This document shows positions 53,205-62,444 of a stretch of DNA of 64,000 nucleotides, in pieces. A program made the translations under genes and the position numbers. Source of the DNA: Shewanella mangrovi (GTDB taxonomy: Bacteria; Pseudomonadota; Gammaproteobacteria; Enterobacterales; Shewanellaceae); the NCBI RefSeq assembly GCF_000753795.1, contig NZ_JPEO01000006.1, positions 1-64,000 on the forward strand, written 5' to 3'. The notes under the pieces were generated by a model. That model worked only from the letters and a program-made list of their open reading frames with translations, made no database searches and was not told the DNA's origin. Position 1 is the stretch's first letter. Every line of letters starts with the position of its first letter.

Positions 53205-53759
53205 ATGCCGACGAATAATGATGCTGTGCAGCGACTTTTTTTAGGATTTTCATTCGAACAGGCGCAAGTCCGCCAGTTAACTCAGCTGCAAGCTGAGTTG
53301 GCGCACGCCGATGGCAAGCCTGTGCCCTCGGAAAACCTGCACCTGACCTTGCTATTTTTAGGAAATGTCACAGCAACAAACCGTCAGCGACTTGAGACGC
53401 AGATTCAACAGCTGGATTTACCCCGGTTTCAGCAGCCGTTAACGCGGCTCAGCTTCTGGCCAAAACCCAAAATCCTCTGTCTAACGCATGATGAAGTGAA
53501 TCGCAGTTTGCTGCAGTTGCAGCAAACTATCAGCCATATTGCGGCTGATTTACTGACGTTGCAGCAGCATTCGCAGTATCGCCCGCATATCACCCTTGCA
53601 CGCAAAGCAAAATTGCCTCCCGACTACGATGCAATGCAAGTCCCGACACTCACCTTGGCACCTCGGGAACTCCATCTCTATCAGTCAGTCAATTTAGGCG
53701 ACGGCGTGCAATACCCTATTCTGCACAGCTGGCCGCTTGGTATGTCACTGGCTAACTAA
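53205..53759 (+). CDS. thpR: RNA 2',3'-cyclic phosphodiesterase ThpR
   Basis: A 184-residue member of the 2H phosphoesterase superfamily (formerly LigT), which opens 2',3'-cyclic phosphates of RNA and can ligate tRNA halves in vitro. The two catalytic HxTx motifs are HLTLLFLG (about 46) and HITLARK (about 128). It lies between hrpB and sfsA in the same relative order as in E. coli. It converges with the GNAT gene, overlapping by 8 bases at the ends. Confidence 0.9.
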   Translation: MPTNNDAVQRLFLGFSFEQAQVRQLTQLQAELAHADGKPVPSENLHLTLLFLGNVTATNRQRLETQIQQLDLPRFQQPLTRLSFWPKPKILCLTHDEVNRSLLQLQQTISHIAADLLTLQQHSQYRPHITLARKAKLPPDYDAMQVPTLTLAPRELHLYQSVNLGDGVQYPILHSWPLGMSLAN

Positions 53760-54225
53760 CGTCGGTAAGGCGTTTTTCCATCAGCACACTGGGCAGATTA
53801 ATGCCTGCTGGAGAGTGGTAGGTTTCGTTTCGAATAATGCGATAGCCACACCGCAGATAAAAGTTAGCGGCATTTAAACTGGCATCCAGCGACAACACCT
53901 TGATACCGCGGGCGACGGCGAGCTGTTCTAAAAACGCTAACATTTGCGCCCCCAGTTTGCGTCCCATATATTCCGGTGACACAAACAGTCCTTCTATTTT
54001 ATTACTATCCTCATCAAGCATCCCAACGGCCACCAATTGTTGGTCTTGCTCTAAGCCGTAAAAGCCACGCGTCACTAACTCAGCAAAGCCCGTTGGCGTT
54101 TCGTCTGGGGTCCAAATTTCCAGCGTTTTGGCGTCGTAGACTTCAGCGCATCCGCGTAAGATGGCGGCATTACGTAGTTGCCACACCTCATCCGTGTCGA
54201 TTGCACGCAACTTTCGAATGGTCAC
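53752..54225 (-). CDS. GNAT family N-acetyltransferase
   Basis: A 157-residue acetyltransferase. The acetyl-CoA motif A is visible as LFVSPEYMGRKLGAQMLAFLEQLA, followed by VLSLDASLNAANFYLRCGYRI (motif B). The substrate is unknown. The GTG start at 54225 has AAAGGAG 6 nt before it. It interrupts the otherwise E. coli-like gene order together with pepB. Confidence 0.85.
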   Translation of the reverse strand: MTIRKLRAIDTDEVWQLRNAAILRGCAEVYDAKTLEIWTPDETPTGFAELVTRGFYGLEQDQQLVAVGMLDEDSNKIEGLFVSPEYMGRKLGAQMLAFLEQLAVARGIKVLSLDASLNAANFYLRCGYRIIRNETYHSPAGINLPSVLMEKRLTDVS

Positions 54226-54248
54226 AGCTTCTCCTTTATTACACCAAT

Positions 54249-54274
54249 AAAAACGCCCGGCGATGCCGAGCGCA
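54249..54274 (-). terminator. Possible pepB terminator
   Basis: Read leftward, GCGCTCGGC-at-CGCCGGGCGTTTTTA forms a GC-rich stem with a few wobble pairs and a T run, about 50 nt after the pepB stop. Confidence 0.6.
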
Positions 54275-54324
54275 TTTAATAATGGATTACAGCAGCTTAA
54301 ACAATCTGCGTCGAATTCCTAAAG

Positions 54325-55605
54325 TTACTCACTATCAAGCAGTTGCGCAATAGTCAGCATACCGTGCGTCGTCGCACCAGCGGCCCACATAGCTGATGCG
54401 TTATCTTCAAACGCTGCGGCAAGGTCGATGTGCAACCAATCCGCCTGCGGGGTCACGAAACGCCACAAGAATCCGGCGGCATTTGAAGCGCCACCTGGAC
54501 CACCGCCTTTAACTGCACGACTATTGGCGGTATCAGCATATGCCGACGGGCAAGCATCCTGATGCCAAGGATCTAGCGGCAATGGCCAAACGTTTTCAGC
54601 CACTTCAGCAGCTTTCTGTTGTGTCAACGCCAACACCGCAGGTTGTGGTGAAAAAATCGCATTATATTGACTGCTCACCGCCATCACTGCAGCACCGGTA
54701 AGTGTGGCTGCATCAATAATAAAGCGCGCACCAGATTCACTCGCGGCTTGCAGGCCGTCAGCCAGTACCAGACGCCCTTCCGCATCGGTATTGACGACTT
54801 CTACCGTAGTGCCATTTTTATAGGTGAGAATGTCTCCGAGTTTATAGGCATTGCCACTCACCAAATTTTCAGCGCAGCATAAATAAAGTTTCACCCGCTG
54901 TTTCAAACCACGTTGAATCGCCAAACCAAGTGCACCCGCCACCGTTGCGGCACCGCCCATATCGGCTTTCATGCCCAACATGCCTTCTGAACTCTTAATG
55001 CTGTAACCACCAGAGTCAAAGGTAATGCCTTTACCAACCAAGGCGACGGATACCGGAGCATCGGTATCAAACGGGTTGTAATCCAGCTCAAGCAATGCAG
55101 GTGATCGCGTACTACCGCGGCCAACCGCATGAATACCAATCCACTGCTGTTGCAGGAGTTCATCACCACTAATAATACGGTAGCTGACCTTTTCTGGTGC
55201 TAATGAACCTAACCATGCGGCAGTGTCACTGGCGAGCTTCACCGGGTAGAGGTTCTCAGGCGTGTCATTCGTCAGTTGCCGAACGAAGCTAGCACTGATA
55301 GCACGCTGTTTAAGCTCATTGATTTGGGCAGCATCACCACTCCACTCGACTTGGAACCCACCTTTAGCGGTCACAAAACCTTGGTAAAAACTCCATTGAC
55401 GGTCAACGTCCCAGCCATTGCCCGCTAACACAACGGCTGACAGCCCTTGGTTACGCAGCTTTCGTGCCGCCATTTGGATCTGCCTTAATGGCATAGCGGA
55501 TTTTAAATGGATAGTCGCTGTTTGCTGCTCAAAGCTGACATCAGCTTTGCCCCAATAGGCTGCTGGCGCGTCATGAGACAAGACAACCTTAAATAATTCG
55601 CTCAT
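54325..55605 (-). CDS. pepB: Aminopeptidase B (peptidase M17)
   Basis: A cytoplasmic leucyl aminopeptidase of 426 residues, matching E. coli PepB (427). The M17 core is intact: VGKGITFDSGGYSIK (metal-binding Lys and Asp), MKADMGGAATV, NTDAEGRLVLADGL and the C-terminal TAGWLH-type block DWLHIDLAA. The N-terminus APAAYWGKADVSFEQ is PepB-like rather than PepA-like. AAAGGAAA lies before the ATG at 55605; an in-frame start at 55644 is less likely. Confidence 0.94.
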   Translation of the reverse strand: MSELFKVVLSHDAPAAYWGKADVSFEQQTATIHLKSAMPLRQIQMAARKLRNQGLSAVVLAGNGWDVDRQWSFYQGFVTAKGGFQVEWSGDAAQINELKQRAISASFVRQLTNDTPENLYPVKLASDTAAWLGSLAPEKVSYRIISGDELLQQQWIGIHAVGRGSTRSPALLELDYNPFDTDAPVSVALVGKGITFDSGGYSIKSSEGMLGMKADMGGAATVAGALGLAIQRGLKQRVKLYLCCAENLVSGNAYKLGDILTYKNGTTVEVVNTDAEGRLVLADGLQAASESGARFIIDAATLTGAAVMAVSSQYNAIFSPQPAVLALTQQKAAEVAENVWPLPLDPWHQDACPSAYADTANSRAVKGGGPGGASNAAGFLWRFVTPQADWLHIDLAAAFEDNASAMWAAGATTHGMLTIAQLLDSE

Positions 55606-55754
55606 CGGATTTCCTTTCATCACAGATGAAAAATGTGGCGACATTGTACAGCAAATTGTGAGGCTTACCGAATAGCGGCCGCTATCGGCACAAGATTGTC
55701 TGTAAAGCTGCCGACTGTTAGGCTAGCCCTCTTTATTCTGCTGGGAAGCCCCGG

Positions 55755-56459
55755 ATGCATTTTGAACCACCACTGCAACGAGGACGGCTACTAAAACGCT
55801 ATAAGCGTTTTTTGGCTGATATTGAATTAGCTGATGGCAGCGTCACCACTATTCACTGCCCGAACACAGGCTCAATGAAGAACTGCCTGTTTCCTGGTGA
55901 AAGCGTATGGTTTAGCAGCTCAGACAATCCCAAGCGCAAATATCCTTATACGTGGGAACTGATGCAGACTCCCAGCGGTGACCTGATTGGAATTAATACC
56001 GGCCGCGCCAATCAGCTTGCCGAAGAGGCGATTCGCGATGGCATTATCAAAGAACTGAAAGGCTATAAAACGCTTAAACGCGAAGTGCGTTACGGCAGCG
56101 AAAATAGCCGTATCGACATTATGCTTACAGATGGTGAGCAACCCGATTGTTATGTTGAGGTCAAAAGTGCCACTTTATTAGAGGGAGAACATGGCTTCTT
56201 TCCTGATGCTGTCACCGAACGTGGACAGAAACACCTGCGAGAATTGATGTCTGTGGTCAATCAAGGTCAGCGCGGAGTGCTATTGTTTATAGTACAACAT
56301 ACTGGCATTCATGATGTGGCAGCGGCACGACATATTGATAGCGCCTATGCTGAATTGCTCGAAACCGCCCTTTCTGTGGGAGTAGAAGTATTAGCATATT
56401 GTAGTGAACTGAATTACAACGAATTTAAGGTCACTCGCAAAGTGCCATTTTTACGTTAA
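55755..56459 (+). CDS. sfsA: SfsA (sugar fermentation stimulation protein / nuclease fold)
   Basis: A 234-residue conserved protein, first known for restoring maltose use in E. coli when overexpressed. The N-terminal OB-like part ([20 protein letters not shown]) and nuclease-like core ([24 protein letters not shown], an Asp/Glu-x-Lys pattern) are typical, and it is annotated as a DNA/RNA nuclease in several genomes. Its real function is not settled. dksA follows after 169 bp containing its own promoter. Confidence 0.94.
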   Translation: MHFEPPLQRGRLLKRYKRFLADIELADGSVTTIHCPNTGSMKNCLFPGESVWFSSSDNPKRKYPYTWELMQTPSGDLIGINTGRANQLAEEAIRDGIIKELKGYKTLKREVRYGSENSRIDIMLTDGEQPDCYVEVKSATLLEGEHGFFPDAVTERGQKHLRELMSVVNQGQRGVLLFIVQHTGIHDVAAARHIDSAYAELLETALSVGVEVLAYCSELNYNEFKVTRKVPFLR

Positions 56460-56544
56460 ATCGAAAAGGAAATACGACAAAAGTTGACGGCATTACGATT
56501 TAGCAAGCATATTCAAATATATTGTTATTGAAATGTGGAAATGT

Positions 56545-56573
56545 TTGCCTAGGTATTCATATTCTGCTATAGA
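56545..56573 (+). promoter_or_regulatory. Candidate sigma-70 promoter of dksA
   Basis: TTGCCT (56545-56550), a 17-nt spacer and TATAGA (56568-56573) lie about 55 nt before the dksA start. Confidence 0.5.
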
Positions 56574-56628
56574 TAGCGGCCGTTTCTAGAAAACGCCCTA
56601 TGACGCAAACGAAAACAGGAGATGCGTT

Positions 56629-57072
56629 ATGCCTGAAGGCACTAAAACACTTGGTGTACTCGCTATCGCTGGTTTGAGCCCTTACCAGGAATCTCCCGGT
56701 GAGGAATACATGAACCCACAGCAGTTGGGTCATTTTAAAACCATTCTCGAAGCCTGGCGTAATCAACTGCGTCACGAAGTGGATCGTACCGTTACTCATA
56801 TGCAGGATGAAGCTGCTAACTTCCCTGATCCGGTCGATCGCGCAGCGCAGGAAGAAGAGTTCAGTTTGGAACTCCGCGCTCGTGACCGTGAACGTAAGTT
56901 GATTAAGAAGATTGAAAAAACACTGCAAAAAATTGAAGAAGACGATTTCGGCTTCTGTGAATCTTGTGGTGTTGAAATCGGCATCCGCCGTCTCGAAGCT
57001 CGCCCAACTGCCGATCTTTGCATTGACTGCAAAACCTTAGCAGAAATCAAAGAAAAGCAGATGGCTGGTTAA
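56629..57072 (+). CDS. dksA: RNA polymerase-binding transcription factor DksA
   Basis: DksA enters the RNA polymerase secondary channel and, with ppGpp, mediates the stringent response. The 147 residues contain the coiled coil (about 33-110) with acidic tip residues in [10 protein letters not shown], and the four-Cys zinc finger [26 protein letters not shown] (about 114-139). The length and N-terminus ([20 protein letters not shown]) fit the Shewanella/enteric form. A CAGGAG ribosome site precedes the ATG. Confidence 0.97.
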   Translation: MPEGTKTLGVLAIAGLSPYQESPGEEYMNPQQLGHFKTILEAWRNQLRHEVDRTVTHMQDEAANFPDPVDRAAQEEEFSLELRARDRERKLIKKIEKTLQKIEEDDFGFCESCGVEIGIRRLEARPTADLCIDCKTLAEIKEKQMAG

Positions 57073-57085
57073 GACGTCGCTTCCG

Positions 57086-57110
57086 GCGGGACACATTTGC
57101 GTTGTCCCGC
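57086..57110 (+). terminator. Hairpin after dksA
   Basis: GCGGGAC-acatttgcgtt-GTCCCGC is a 7-bp GC-rich stem between dksA and gluQ. There is no long T run, so it may only reduce read-through or stabilise the dksA message. Confidence 0.45.
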
Positions 57111-57127
57111 TAGCACGTTTGTGTCTT

Positions 57128-58006
57128 ATGTCCGATAAGATGTTCTCTTCCTACGTTGGTCGTTTCGCCCCCTCTCCCTCTGGTTCTCTCCATTTTGGTT
57201 CTCTTATTGCCGCTGTTGGCAGTTATTTGCGTGCTCGAGCCTTAAATGGCAAATGGCTGTTGCGCATCGAAGATATTGATCCGCCGAGAGAAGCTGAAGG
57301 CGCCGCCGATGATATTCGTCGTACGCTAGAGCTGTTTGGTTTTGAGTGGGATGAGCGAGTGTTATATCAAAGCCAACGCTTTGATGCGTACGACGCCACC
57401 ATTCAAACCCTGCTCGCCGAGCATCAAGCTTATTACTGCCACTGTAGTCGCAAGCTGATACAGCAAGAGATGCATGGCATCTACAATGGACATTGTCGCC
57501 AGCAACAACATACCGATGGTGCGGTGCGCTTGTTCAACCAACAAGCGGTATCTACGTTTGATGATCTGCTGCTTGGGACTATTGAGGTATCAAGCGAATT
57601 TGCCAGCGAAGATTACATTATTCAGCGTAGCGATGGTTTATATGCCTATCAGCTCGCTGTGGTGCTAGATGATGCCTACCAAGGCGTTACCGAAATTGTC
57701 CGCGGTGCTGACTTATTAGAGGCCAGTTGCCGCCAGTTGACCCTGTATCGGCAACTTGGCTTACCTGAGCCAAGCTTTATTCATTTGCCACTTGCATCAA
57801 CTAAGCCCGGCTTTAAGTTATCAAAACAAAATCATGCGACAGCCCTCAATAAAAAGCAGCCACAAGCAGAGTTAGCTGCCGCGTTAGCATTTTTAGGCCA
57901 ACCGCAAGTGGTGCTAGATACGCCGCAACGTATGCTGGCACAGGCAGTAGAACAGTTTCAATTACTAGCAATTCCGAGTAAAACCGAAATACTCATCGGC
58001 AACTGA
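57128..58006 (+). CDS. gluQRS: Glutamyl-Q tRNA(Asp) synthetase
   Basis: A truncated GluRS paralogue (about 292 residues, no anticodon domain) that attaches glutamate to the queuosine base of tRNA-Asp. The HIGH-type motif is SGSLHFGS, the zinc site uses YCHCSRKLIQ and a downstream Cys (NGHCR), and the KMSKS-type motif is FKLSKQN. It follows dksA as in E. coli. No clear ribosome site precedes the ATG at 57128; a GTG three codons earlier is possible. queG in this window supplies the queuosine it needs. Confidence 0.94.
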   Translation: MSDKMFSSYVGRFAPSPSGSLHFGSLIAAVGSYLRARALNGKWLLRIEDIDPPREAEGAADDIRRTLELFGFEWDERVLYQSQRFDAYDATIQTLLAEHQAYYCHCSRKLIQQEMHGIYNGHCRQQQHTDGAVRLFNQQAVSTFDDLLLGTIEVSSEFASEDYIIQRSDGLYAYQLAVVLDDAYQGVTEIVRGADLLEASCRQLTLYRQLGLPEPSFIHLPLASTKPGFKLSKQNHATALNKKQPQAELAAALAFLGQPQVVLDTPQRMLAQAVEQFQLLAIPSKTEILIGN

Positions 58007-58076
58007 TATACTCATCGCGCCACAATTGGTATATGATAGCGGCCAGTTTTTTCCGCCGATTTTGTGTTAATTATTC

Positions 58077-58090
58077 AGAGGTGTACTATT
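58077..58090 (+). promoter_or_regulatory. pcnB ribosome site and AUU start
   Basis: AGAGGTG (58077-58083) lies 4 nt before ATT at 58088, giving ATT-TTT-CGC-CGT (f-Met-Phe-Arg-Arg). No ATG or well-placed GTG fits the family N-terminus; the in-frame GTG at 58064 lies upstream of this ribosome site. Confidence 0.7.
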
Positions 58091-59512
58091 TTTCGCCGTA
58101 TCACGCAGTTCTGTAAGCAGTTGTTTGACGACGCTCAGACGGCCAAAAATCCCCAATCTACCCATGAAGATGGTTCGCTAAGCCTGGAGATCATTCCCCG
58201 GGACGGCCACAATATATCTCGTCGCCAAATCAGCGAAAATGCGCTCAAGGTGCTGTATCGACTGCATAAGGCTGGCTATCAAGCCTACTTAGTTGGCGGC
58301 GGCGTGCGCGATCTGTTGTTGGGACACCAGCCAAAAGATTTTGACGTAGTGACTGACGCCAAGCCGGAAGATATCAAAAAATTATTCCGTAACAGCCGGT
58401 TAGTGGGACGTCGTTTTCGTTTAGCGCATATAATGTTTGGCCGCGAAATCATTGAAGTCGCGACCTTCCGTGGTCATCACACTGAATCTAATGAAAAGAT
58501 TTCGAAAACTAATGCTTCCGGTCGACTACTGCGTGACAACGTTTACGGCAGCATCGACGAAGATGCAGAACGTCGCGATTTCACCGTGAATGCACTCTAT
58601 TACAACATCGGTGACTACAGTATTCGTAGTTACGGTGGTGGCATTCAGGATCTTAATGCGCGTACCCTGCGTCTGATCGGCGATCCCGAAACACGTTATC
58701 GCGAAGATCCGGTACGTATGCTGCGTGCGGTGCGTTTTGCCACCAAACTCGGGATGCAGCTTGATGAGCACACCGGTGCACCAATCAAACAACTGGCACC
58801 ACTACTAAAAGACATTCCAGCAGCGCGGATGTACGAAGAAGTACTTAAGCTGTTCTTTGCGGGTAAAGCGGTACAGAATCTGCGAATGTTGCGCGAATAT
58901 CATTTGTTTGCACCGCTGTTTCCCATTGTAGAAGCACAGCTCAAAGATGAGCCTAAAGGCCCTGCAATGCGCTTGTTGGCAGAAGTGATGCAGAATACAG
59001 ATGCCCGCATCGCCGAAGATAAGCCTGTTACGCCAACCTTCTTTTATGCTGCGATCTTGTGGTACCCACTACAAGCACGCGCACAAGATATTGCAATGGA
59101 AAGTGGTCTTAGCCCCTATGACGCGATGTTCGCCGCCATGGGGGACGTGTTTGAGCAGCAATGCCAAACCATCAGTATTCCACGCCGATTTAGCGTACCT
59201 GCACGTGATATTTGGCAGCTACAACAACGCTTTGAACGTTCCAAGAATGGACGCGCCTTTAAGCTGCTAGAACATCCGAAATTCCGTGCCGCATATGATT
59301 TGTTGCTGCTAAGAGCTGCCGCAGAAGGTGGCAACACCGCCAAGCTAGCCGAATGGTGGCAACAGTTTGTCGACGGCGATGACGATCAACGTCAACAGTT
59401 ACTCAAAGGCAGTGGCAGCAGCCGTAGTGGTCAACGCAACCGCAATGCGCAGCAACGCCGTCGTCGTCCGCCACGTCGAAACAGCAATAAAGCTAATGGA
59501 GCTGCCGAATAA
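58088..59512 (+). CDS. pcnB: Poly(A) polymerase I
   Basis: PcnB adds 3' poly(A) tails that mark RNAs for decay. Domains: nucleotidyltransferase head with VGGGVRDLLLGHQPKDFDVVTDA (about 68-90, metal Asp pair in DFD), RRDFTVNALYY, the RYREDPVRMLRAVRFA block, and an Arg-rich C-terminal tail (RRRRPPRRNSNK). From the AUU codon at 58088 the N-terminus reads MFRRITQFCKQLF, matching E. coli PcnB, where an AUU start keeps synthesis low. A GTG at 58064 would add 8 residues. It overlaps folK by one base. Confidence 0.94.
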   Translation: MFRRITQFCKQLFDDAQTAKNPQSTHEDGSLSLEIIPRDGHNISRRQISENALKVLYRLHKAGYQAYLVGGGVRDLLLGHQPKDFDVVTDAKPEDIKKLFRNSRLVGRRFRLAHIMFGREIIEVATFRGHHTESNEKISKTNASGRLLRDNVYGSIDEDAERRDFTVNALYYNIGDYSIRSYGGGIQDLNARTLRLIGDPETRYREDPVRMLRAVRFATKLGMQLDEHTGAPIKQLAPLLKDIPAARMYEEVLKLFFAGKAVQNLRMLREYHLFAPLFPIVEAQLKDEPKGPAMRLLAEVMQNTDARIAEDKPVTPTFFYAAILWYPLQARAQDIAMESGLSPYDAMFAAMGDVFEQQCQTISIPRRFSVPARDIWQLQQRFERSKNGRAFKLLEHPKFRAAYDLLLLRAAAEGGNTAKLAEWWQQFVDGDDDQRQQLLKGSGSSRSGQRNRNAQQRRRRPPRRNSNKANGAAE

Positions 59513-60000
59513 TGGCACAAGTGTTTGTCGCACTTGGTGCTAATCTCGACCAGCCAGTGCAACAACTCAATTCAGCCAGCCAAGCACTGGCTGAATTAGC
59601 CGACGCCAACAGTTACCGCATATCAAGTTATGTACAATCCAAACCGATGGCTGGCATGGACCAACCTGACTACATTAATGCGGTCGCGAGTTTTAGCACA
59701 ATGCTTGCTCCGCTGGCATTGTTGGACGCATTACAAGCGATAGAAATTGCCCATGGCCGTGAGCGCCATGAACGTTGGGGGGCTCGCACTCTCGACCTCG
59801 ATATACTGCTGTACGATAATTTAGAACTGCAGCATCCTCGGCTCACCATCCCCCACTACGATATGCAACAACGTGCTTTTGTGTTGTTGCCCTTGTATGA
59901 ATTACAGCCAGAGTTGCAATTACCCGATGGTACTCAGCTTGCGGCACTTATCACTGAAGTGATGCGTCAATCACTGCATCCTTTACAAACGCCTGTCTGA
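59512..60000 (+). CDS. folK: HPPK, 2-amino-4-hydroxy-6-hydroxymethyldihydropteridine diphosphokinase
   Basis: FolK transfers pyrophosphate from ATP to the pterin in folate synthesis. The 162-residue protein has VALGANLDQPVQQL, the conserved QPDYINAVASF and HERWGARTLDLDILLYD (metal-binding Asp pair and catalytic Arg) and the loop HYDMQQRAFVLLPL. GGAG precedes the ATG, which shares a base with the pcnB stop; the two are probably co-translated, as in E. coli. Confidence 0.96.
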   Translation: MAQVFVALGANLDQPVQQLNSASQALAELADANSYRISSYVQSKPMAGMDQPDYINAVASFSTMLAPLALLDALQAIEIAHGRERHERWGARTLDLDILLYDNLELQHPRLTIPHYDMQQRAFVLLPLYELQPELQLPDGTQLAALITEVMRQSLHPLQTPV

Positions 60001-60078
60001 GTTTCGACAGCGAATATTTGCGCCAGCCTTATAGTTGGCATATAACACTGTTCACTCTTGCATTAGAAGATTATTTTT

Positions 60079-60873
60079 ATGTCAAAAGTCACTGCTGCTA
60101 CCCTGCTGAAATACAAGCAGGAAGGAAAAAAGTTCACATCACTCACCGCTTACGATGCCAGCTTTGCCGCTGCATTTGATGAAGAAGGGATCGATGCGCT
60201 GTTAGTGGGTGATTCTCTGGGCATGGTGCTGCAAGGCCATGATGACACGCTACCAGTTACCGTTGATGATATTGTCTACCATACTCGCTGTGTACGTCGT
60301 GGTACCAAACGTGCGTTACTGATTGCGGATATGCCATTTATGTCATACGCCACACCAGAACAGGGCATGGAAAATGCGGCTAAAATCATGCAGGCCGGTG
60401 CCAACATGGTGAAATTAGAAGGTGGCGAATGGATGTTAGAAACCGTCACTAAGCTTACTGAGCGCGGCATTCCCGTCTGTGCCCACATTGGCCTTACGCC
60501 ACAATTCGTCAACGTGTTTGGTGGCTTTAAAGTACAAGGCCGCGACGAGGATAATGCCAAACGTATTCTTAACGAAGCGATCGCCTTTGAAAAAGCAGGT
60601 GCTCAACTCATCGTCTTAGAATGTATCCCGGCTAAACTGGCGAAAGAGATCACCGCAGCAGTACAGATCCCAGTGATTGGCATCGGTGCCGGTAAAGATA
60701 CCGATGGTCAAATCCTCGTAATGCACGATGTATTAGGTATTTCCAGCGGCTATATTCCACGTTTTTCGAAAAACTATCTGCTTCAGACCGGGGAGATCCG
60801 CTCCGCGATTCGCGCCTATATCGAAGAGGTGCAACAGGGTGTATTCCCAGGTGAAGAGCACATTTTTAACTGA
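60079..60873 (+). CDS. panB: 3-methyl-2-oxobutanoate hydroxymethyltransferase
   Basis: PanB transfers a hydroxymethyl group from methylene-THF to alpha-ketoisovalerate to make ketopantoate, the first step to pantothenate. The 264-residue barrel has [31 protein letters not shown] (Mg ligand Asp), MVKLEGG, HIGLTPQ and IGIGAG. panC follows 20 bp later and shares its transcript. A 78-bp gap separates it from folK. Confidence 0.97.
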   Translation: MSKVTAATLLKYKQEGKKFTSLTAYDASFAAAFDEEGIDALLVGDSLGMVLQGHDDTLPVTVDDIVYHTRCVRRGTKRALLIADMPFMSYATPEQGMENAAKIMQAGANMVKLEGGEWMLETVTKLTERGIPVCAHIGLTPQFVNVFGGFKVQGRDEDNAKRILNEAIAFEKAGAQLIVLECIPAKLAKEITAAVQIPVIGIGAGKDTDGQILVMHDVLGISSGYIPRFSKNYLLQTGEIRSAIRAYIEEVQQGVFPGEEHIFN

Positions 60874-60893
60874 TTCAGCAGGACAAGTTCATC

Positions 60894-61739
60894 ATGTTAA
60901 CCACCGCTAAGGTTGAAGAGATCCGCGCTCGTATTAGGTGTTGGCGCAATCAAGGCGAAAGCGTCGCTTTCGTTCCCACTATGGGCAACCTGCATCAAGG
61001 CCATATCACTCTTGTTAAGGAAGCGAAGCAACGCGCTGACCACGTAGTGGTATCGATTTTCGTTAACCCATTGCAGTTTGGACAGAACGAAGATCTCGAC
61101 GGTTATCCGCGCACCATGGAAGCAGATCAGGCCAAATTGGTGGATGCTGGCTGCGAGATGTTGTTTGTCCCCACGCCGGCCATCATGTATCCCAAAGGCT
61201 TGGATAAGCAGACCTTTATCGAAGTGCCCGGCATTTCGAGTGAGCTTTGCGGTGCAACGCGTCCGGGGCATTTCCGTGGTGTTGCCACTGTCGTATGCAA
61301 GCTGTTTAATATCGTACAACCGGATATGGCACTGTTTGGCCGTAAAGACTATCAGCAACTGCAAGTCATTCGCACTATGGTGGAAGACCTGTCTTTGCCG
61401 GTGGAAGTGATTGGCGTCGATACCGTACGCGAAGCCTCCGGCCTGGCAATGAGTAGTCGTAATGGCTATCTAACAGCTGAAGAGAAAGCCAAAGCGCCCG
61501 CGTTAAAACAAGCGCTGGATGCCTTAGCCGTCAGTATCACTGCGGGTGAGCCAATTGATAACGCCATTGCTCAATGCAAAGCGGCGCTGACACAAGCTGG
61601 GCTGACGCCTGATTATGTCGAAGTGCGCCACGCTAGCACGCTTGCGCCAGCCACTGCTGACGATACACAATTAGTCGTACTTGCAGCGGCGTATCTGGGT
61701 AAAGCACGTTTGATTGATAACCTGCCATTTACACGCTAA
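60894..61739 (+). CDS. panC: Pantothenate synthetase
   Basis: PanC condenses pantoate and beta-alanine with ATP to give pantothenate. The 281 residues show [16 protein letters not shown] (HxGH type), [36 protein letters not shown] and MSSRNGYL (the KMSKS-like loop). A strong terminator follows, and there is no panD next to it, unlike E. coli. Confidence 0.97.
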   Translation: MLTTAKVEEIRARIRCWRNQGESVAFVPTMGNLHQGHITLVKEAKQRADHVVVSIFVNPLQFGQNEDLDGYPRTMEADQAKLVDAGCEMLFVPTPAIMYPKGLDKQTFIEVPGISSELCGATRPGHFRGVATVVCKLFNIVQPDMALFGRKDYQQLQVIRTMVEDLSLPVEVIGVDTVREASGLAMSSRNGYLTAEEKAKAPALKQALDALAVSITAGEPIDNAIAQCKAALTQAGLTPDYVEVRHASTLAPATADDTQLVVLAAAYLGKARLIDNLPFTR

Positions 61740-61754
61740 GCAAATGATTTTGTT

Positions 61755-61784
61755 AAAAAGCCTCGCAATTGCGAGGCTTTTTTA
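61755..61784 (+). terminator. panBC terminator
   Basis: AAAAAGCCTCGC-aatt-GCGAGGCTTTTTTA hairpin with a T run, 15 nt after the panC stop. Confidence 0.9.
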
Positions 61785-61913
61785 TTGCTGATAACTTTTC
61801 ATTTTCGTCAAAAATGTAAAGGTTGCCAATTTTCTGGCGCGTTAACATGTTGCTTTTTTGCTAATTGTGCTACAAATTGTTTTTTAACAGACAGATTTCT
61901 CTTGGTGAAAGGA

Positions 61914-62444
61914 ATGAACAGCCTGAGCAACCGTCTCCCATTTTCAGTAACCTGCGCCATTGGGATGTTGGCGGGTTTACTCACGCCTCTAAGTAGTAGC
62001 GCCGCAGCCGCGAGTTTCTACAAGTGTGAAAATCAGGACAAAATCGTATTTAGCCAGCAACCTTGTTCGGCGGAATATAAGGAACATCGACTCGATTATA
62101 AATATGGTGTTACCACGGTTACCGATTCTGATGAAGCAGCAAAAGATCCGATTCAGAAACTGCTCGAAAACCGCAGCCTCACTCAAGATGAGTTTGTGCA
62201 GCAGATTGACCAGGAAATATTTCGCTTACAGCAGCAGAACAGCTACCTAGAACTCGTCCGTGACAGTGAGTTGAAAAAGCTGGAACGACAACGTTTTTGG
62301 CACAAACAAGAGCAAGATGACCAAGAGTTTCAGCGACAAGTCACGCAGTTGAATAACTTCTACGACGAGCAAGAGCGCTACAACAACAATAAACTCGCCT
62401 TGTTGTTGCAGCACAAAGAGGATGCGCTCGGCAAGGCAGACTAA
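61914..62444 (+). CDS. DUF4124 domain-containing secreted protein
   Basis: A 176-residue exported protein. From the ATG at 61914 (GAAAGGA upstream) it has a signal peptide of about 30 residues (ending SAAAA), then a DUF4124-like core SFYKCENQDKIVFSQQPCSAEYKEHRLDY with two Cys. The rest (about 85-176) is a long, charged, Gln/Glu-rich coiled coil (EIFRLQQQNSYLELVRDSELKKLERQRFW). It is the second DUF4124 protein in the window. The 3' end overlaps the yadH stop by 4 bases. Function is unknown. Confidence 0.78.
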   Translation: MNSLSNRLPFSVTCAIGMLAGLLTPLSSSAAAASFYKCENQDKIVFSQQPCSAEYKEHRLDYKYGVTTVTDSDEAAKDPIQKLLENRSLTQDEFVQQIDQEIFRLQQQNSYLELVRDSELKKLERQRFWHKQEQDDQEFQRQVTQLNNFYDEQERYNNNKLALLLQHKEDALGKAD

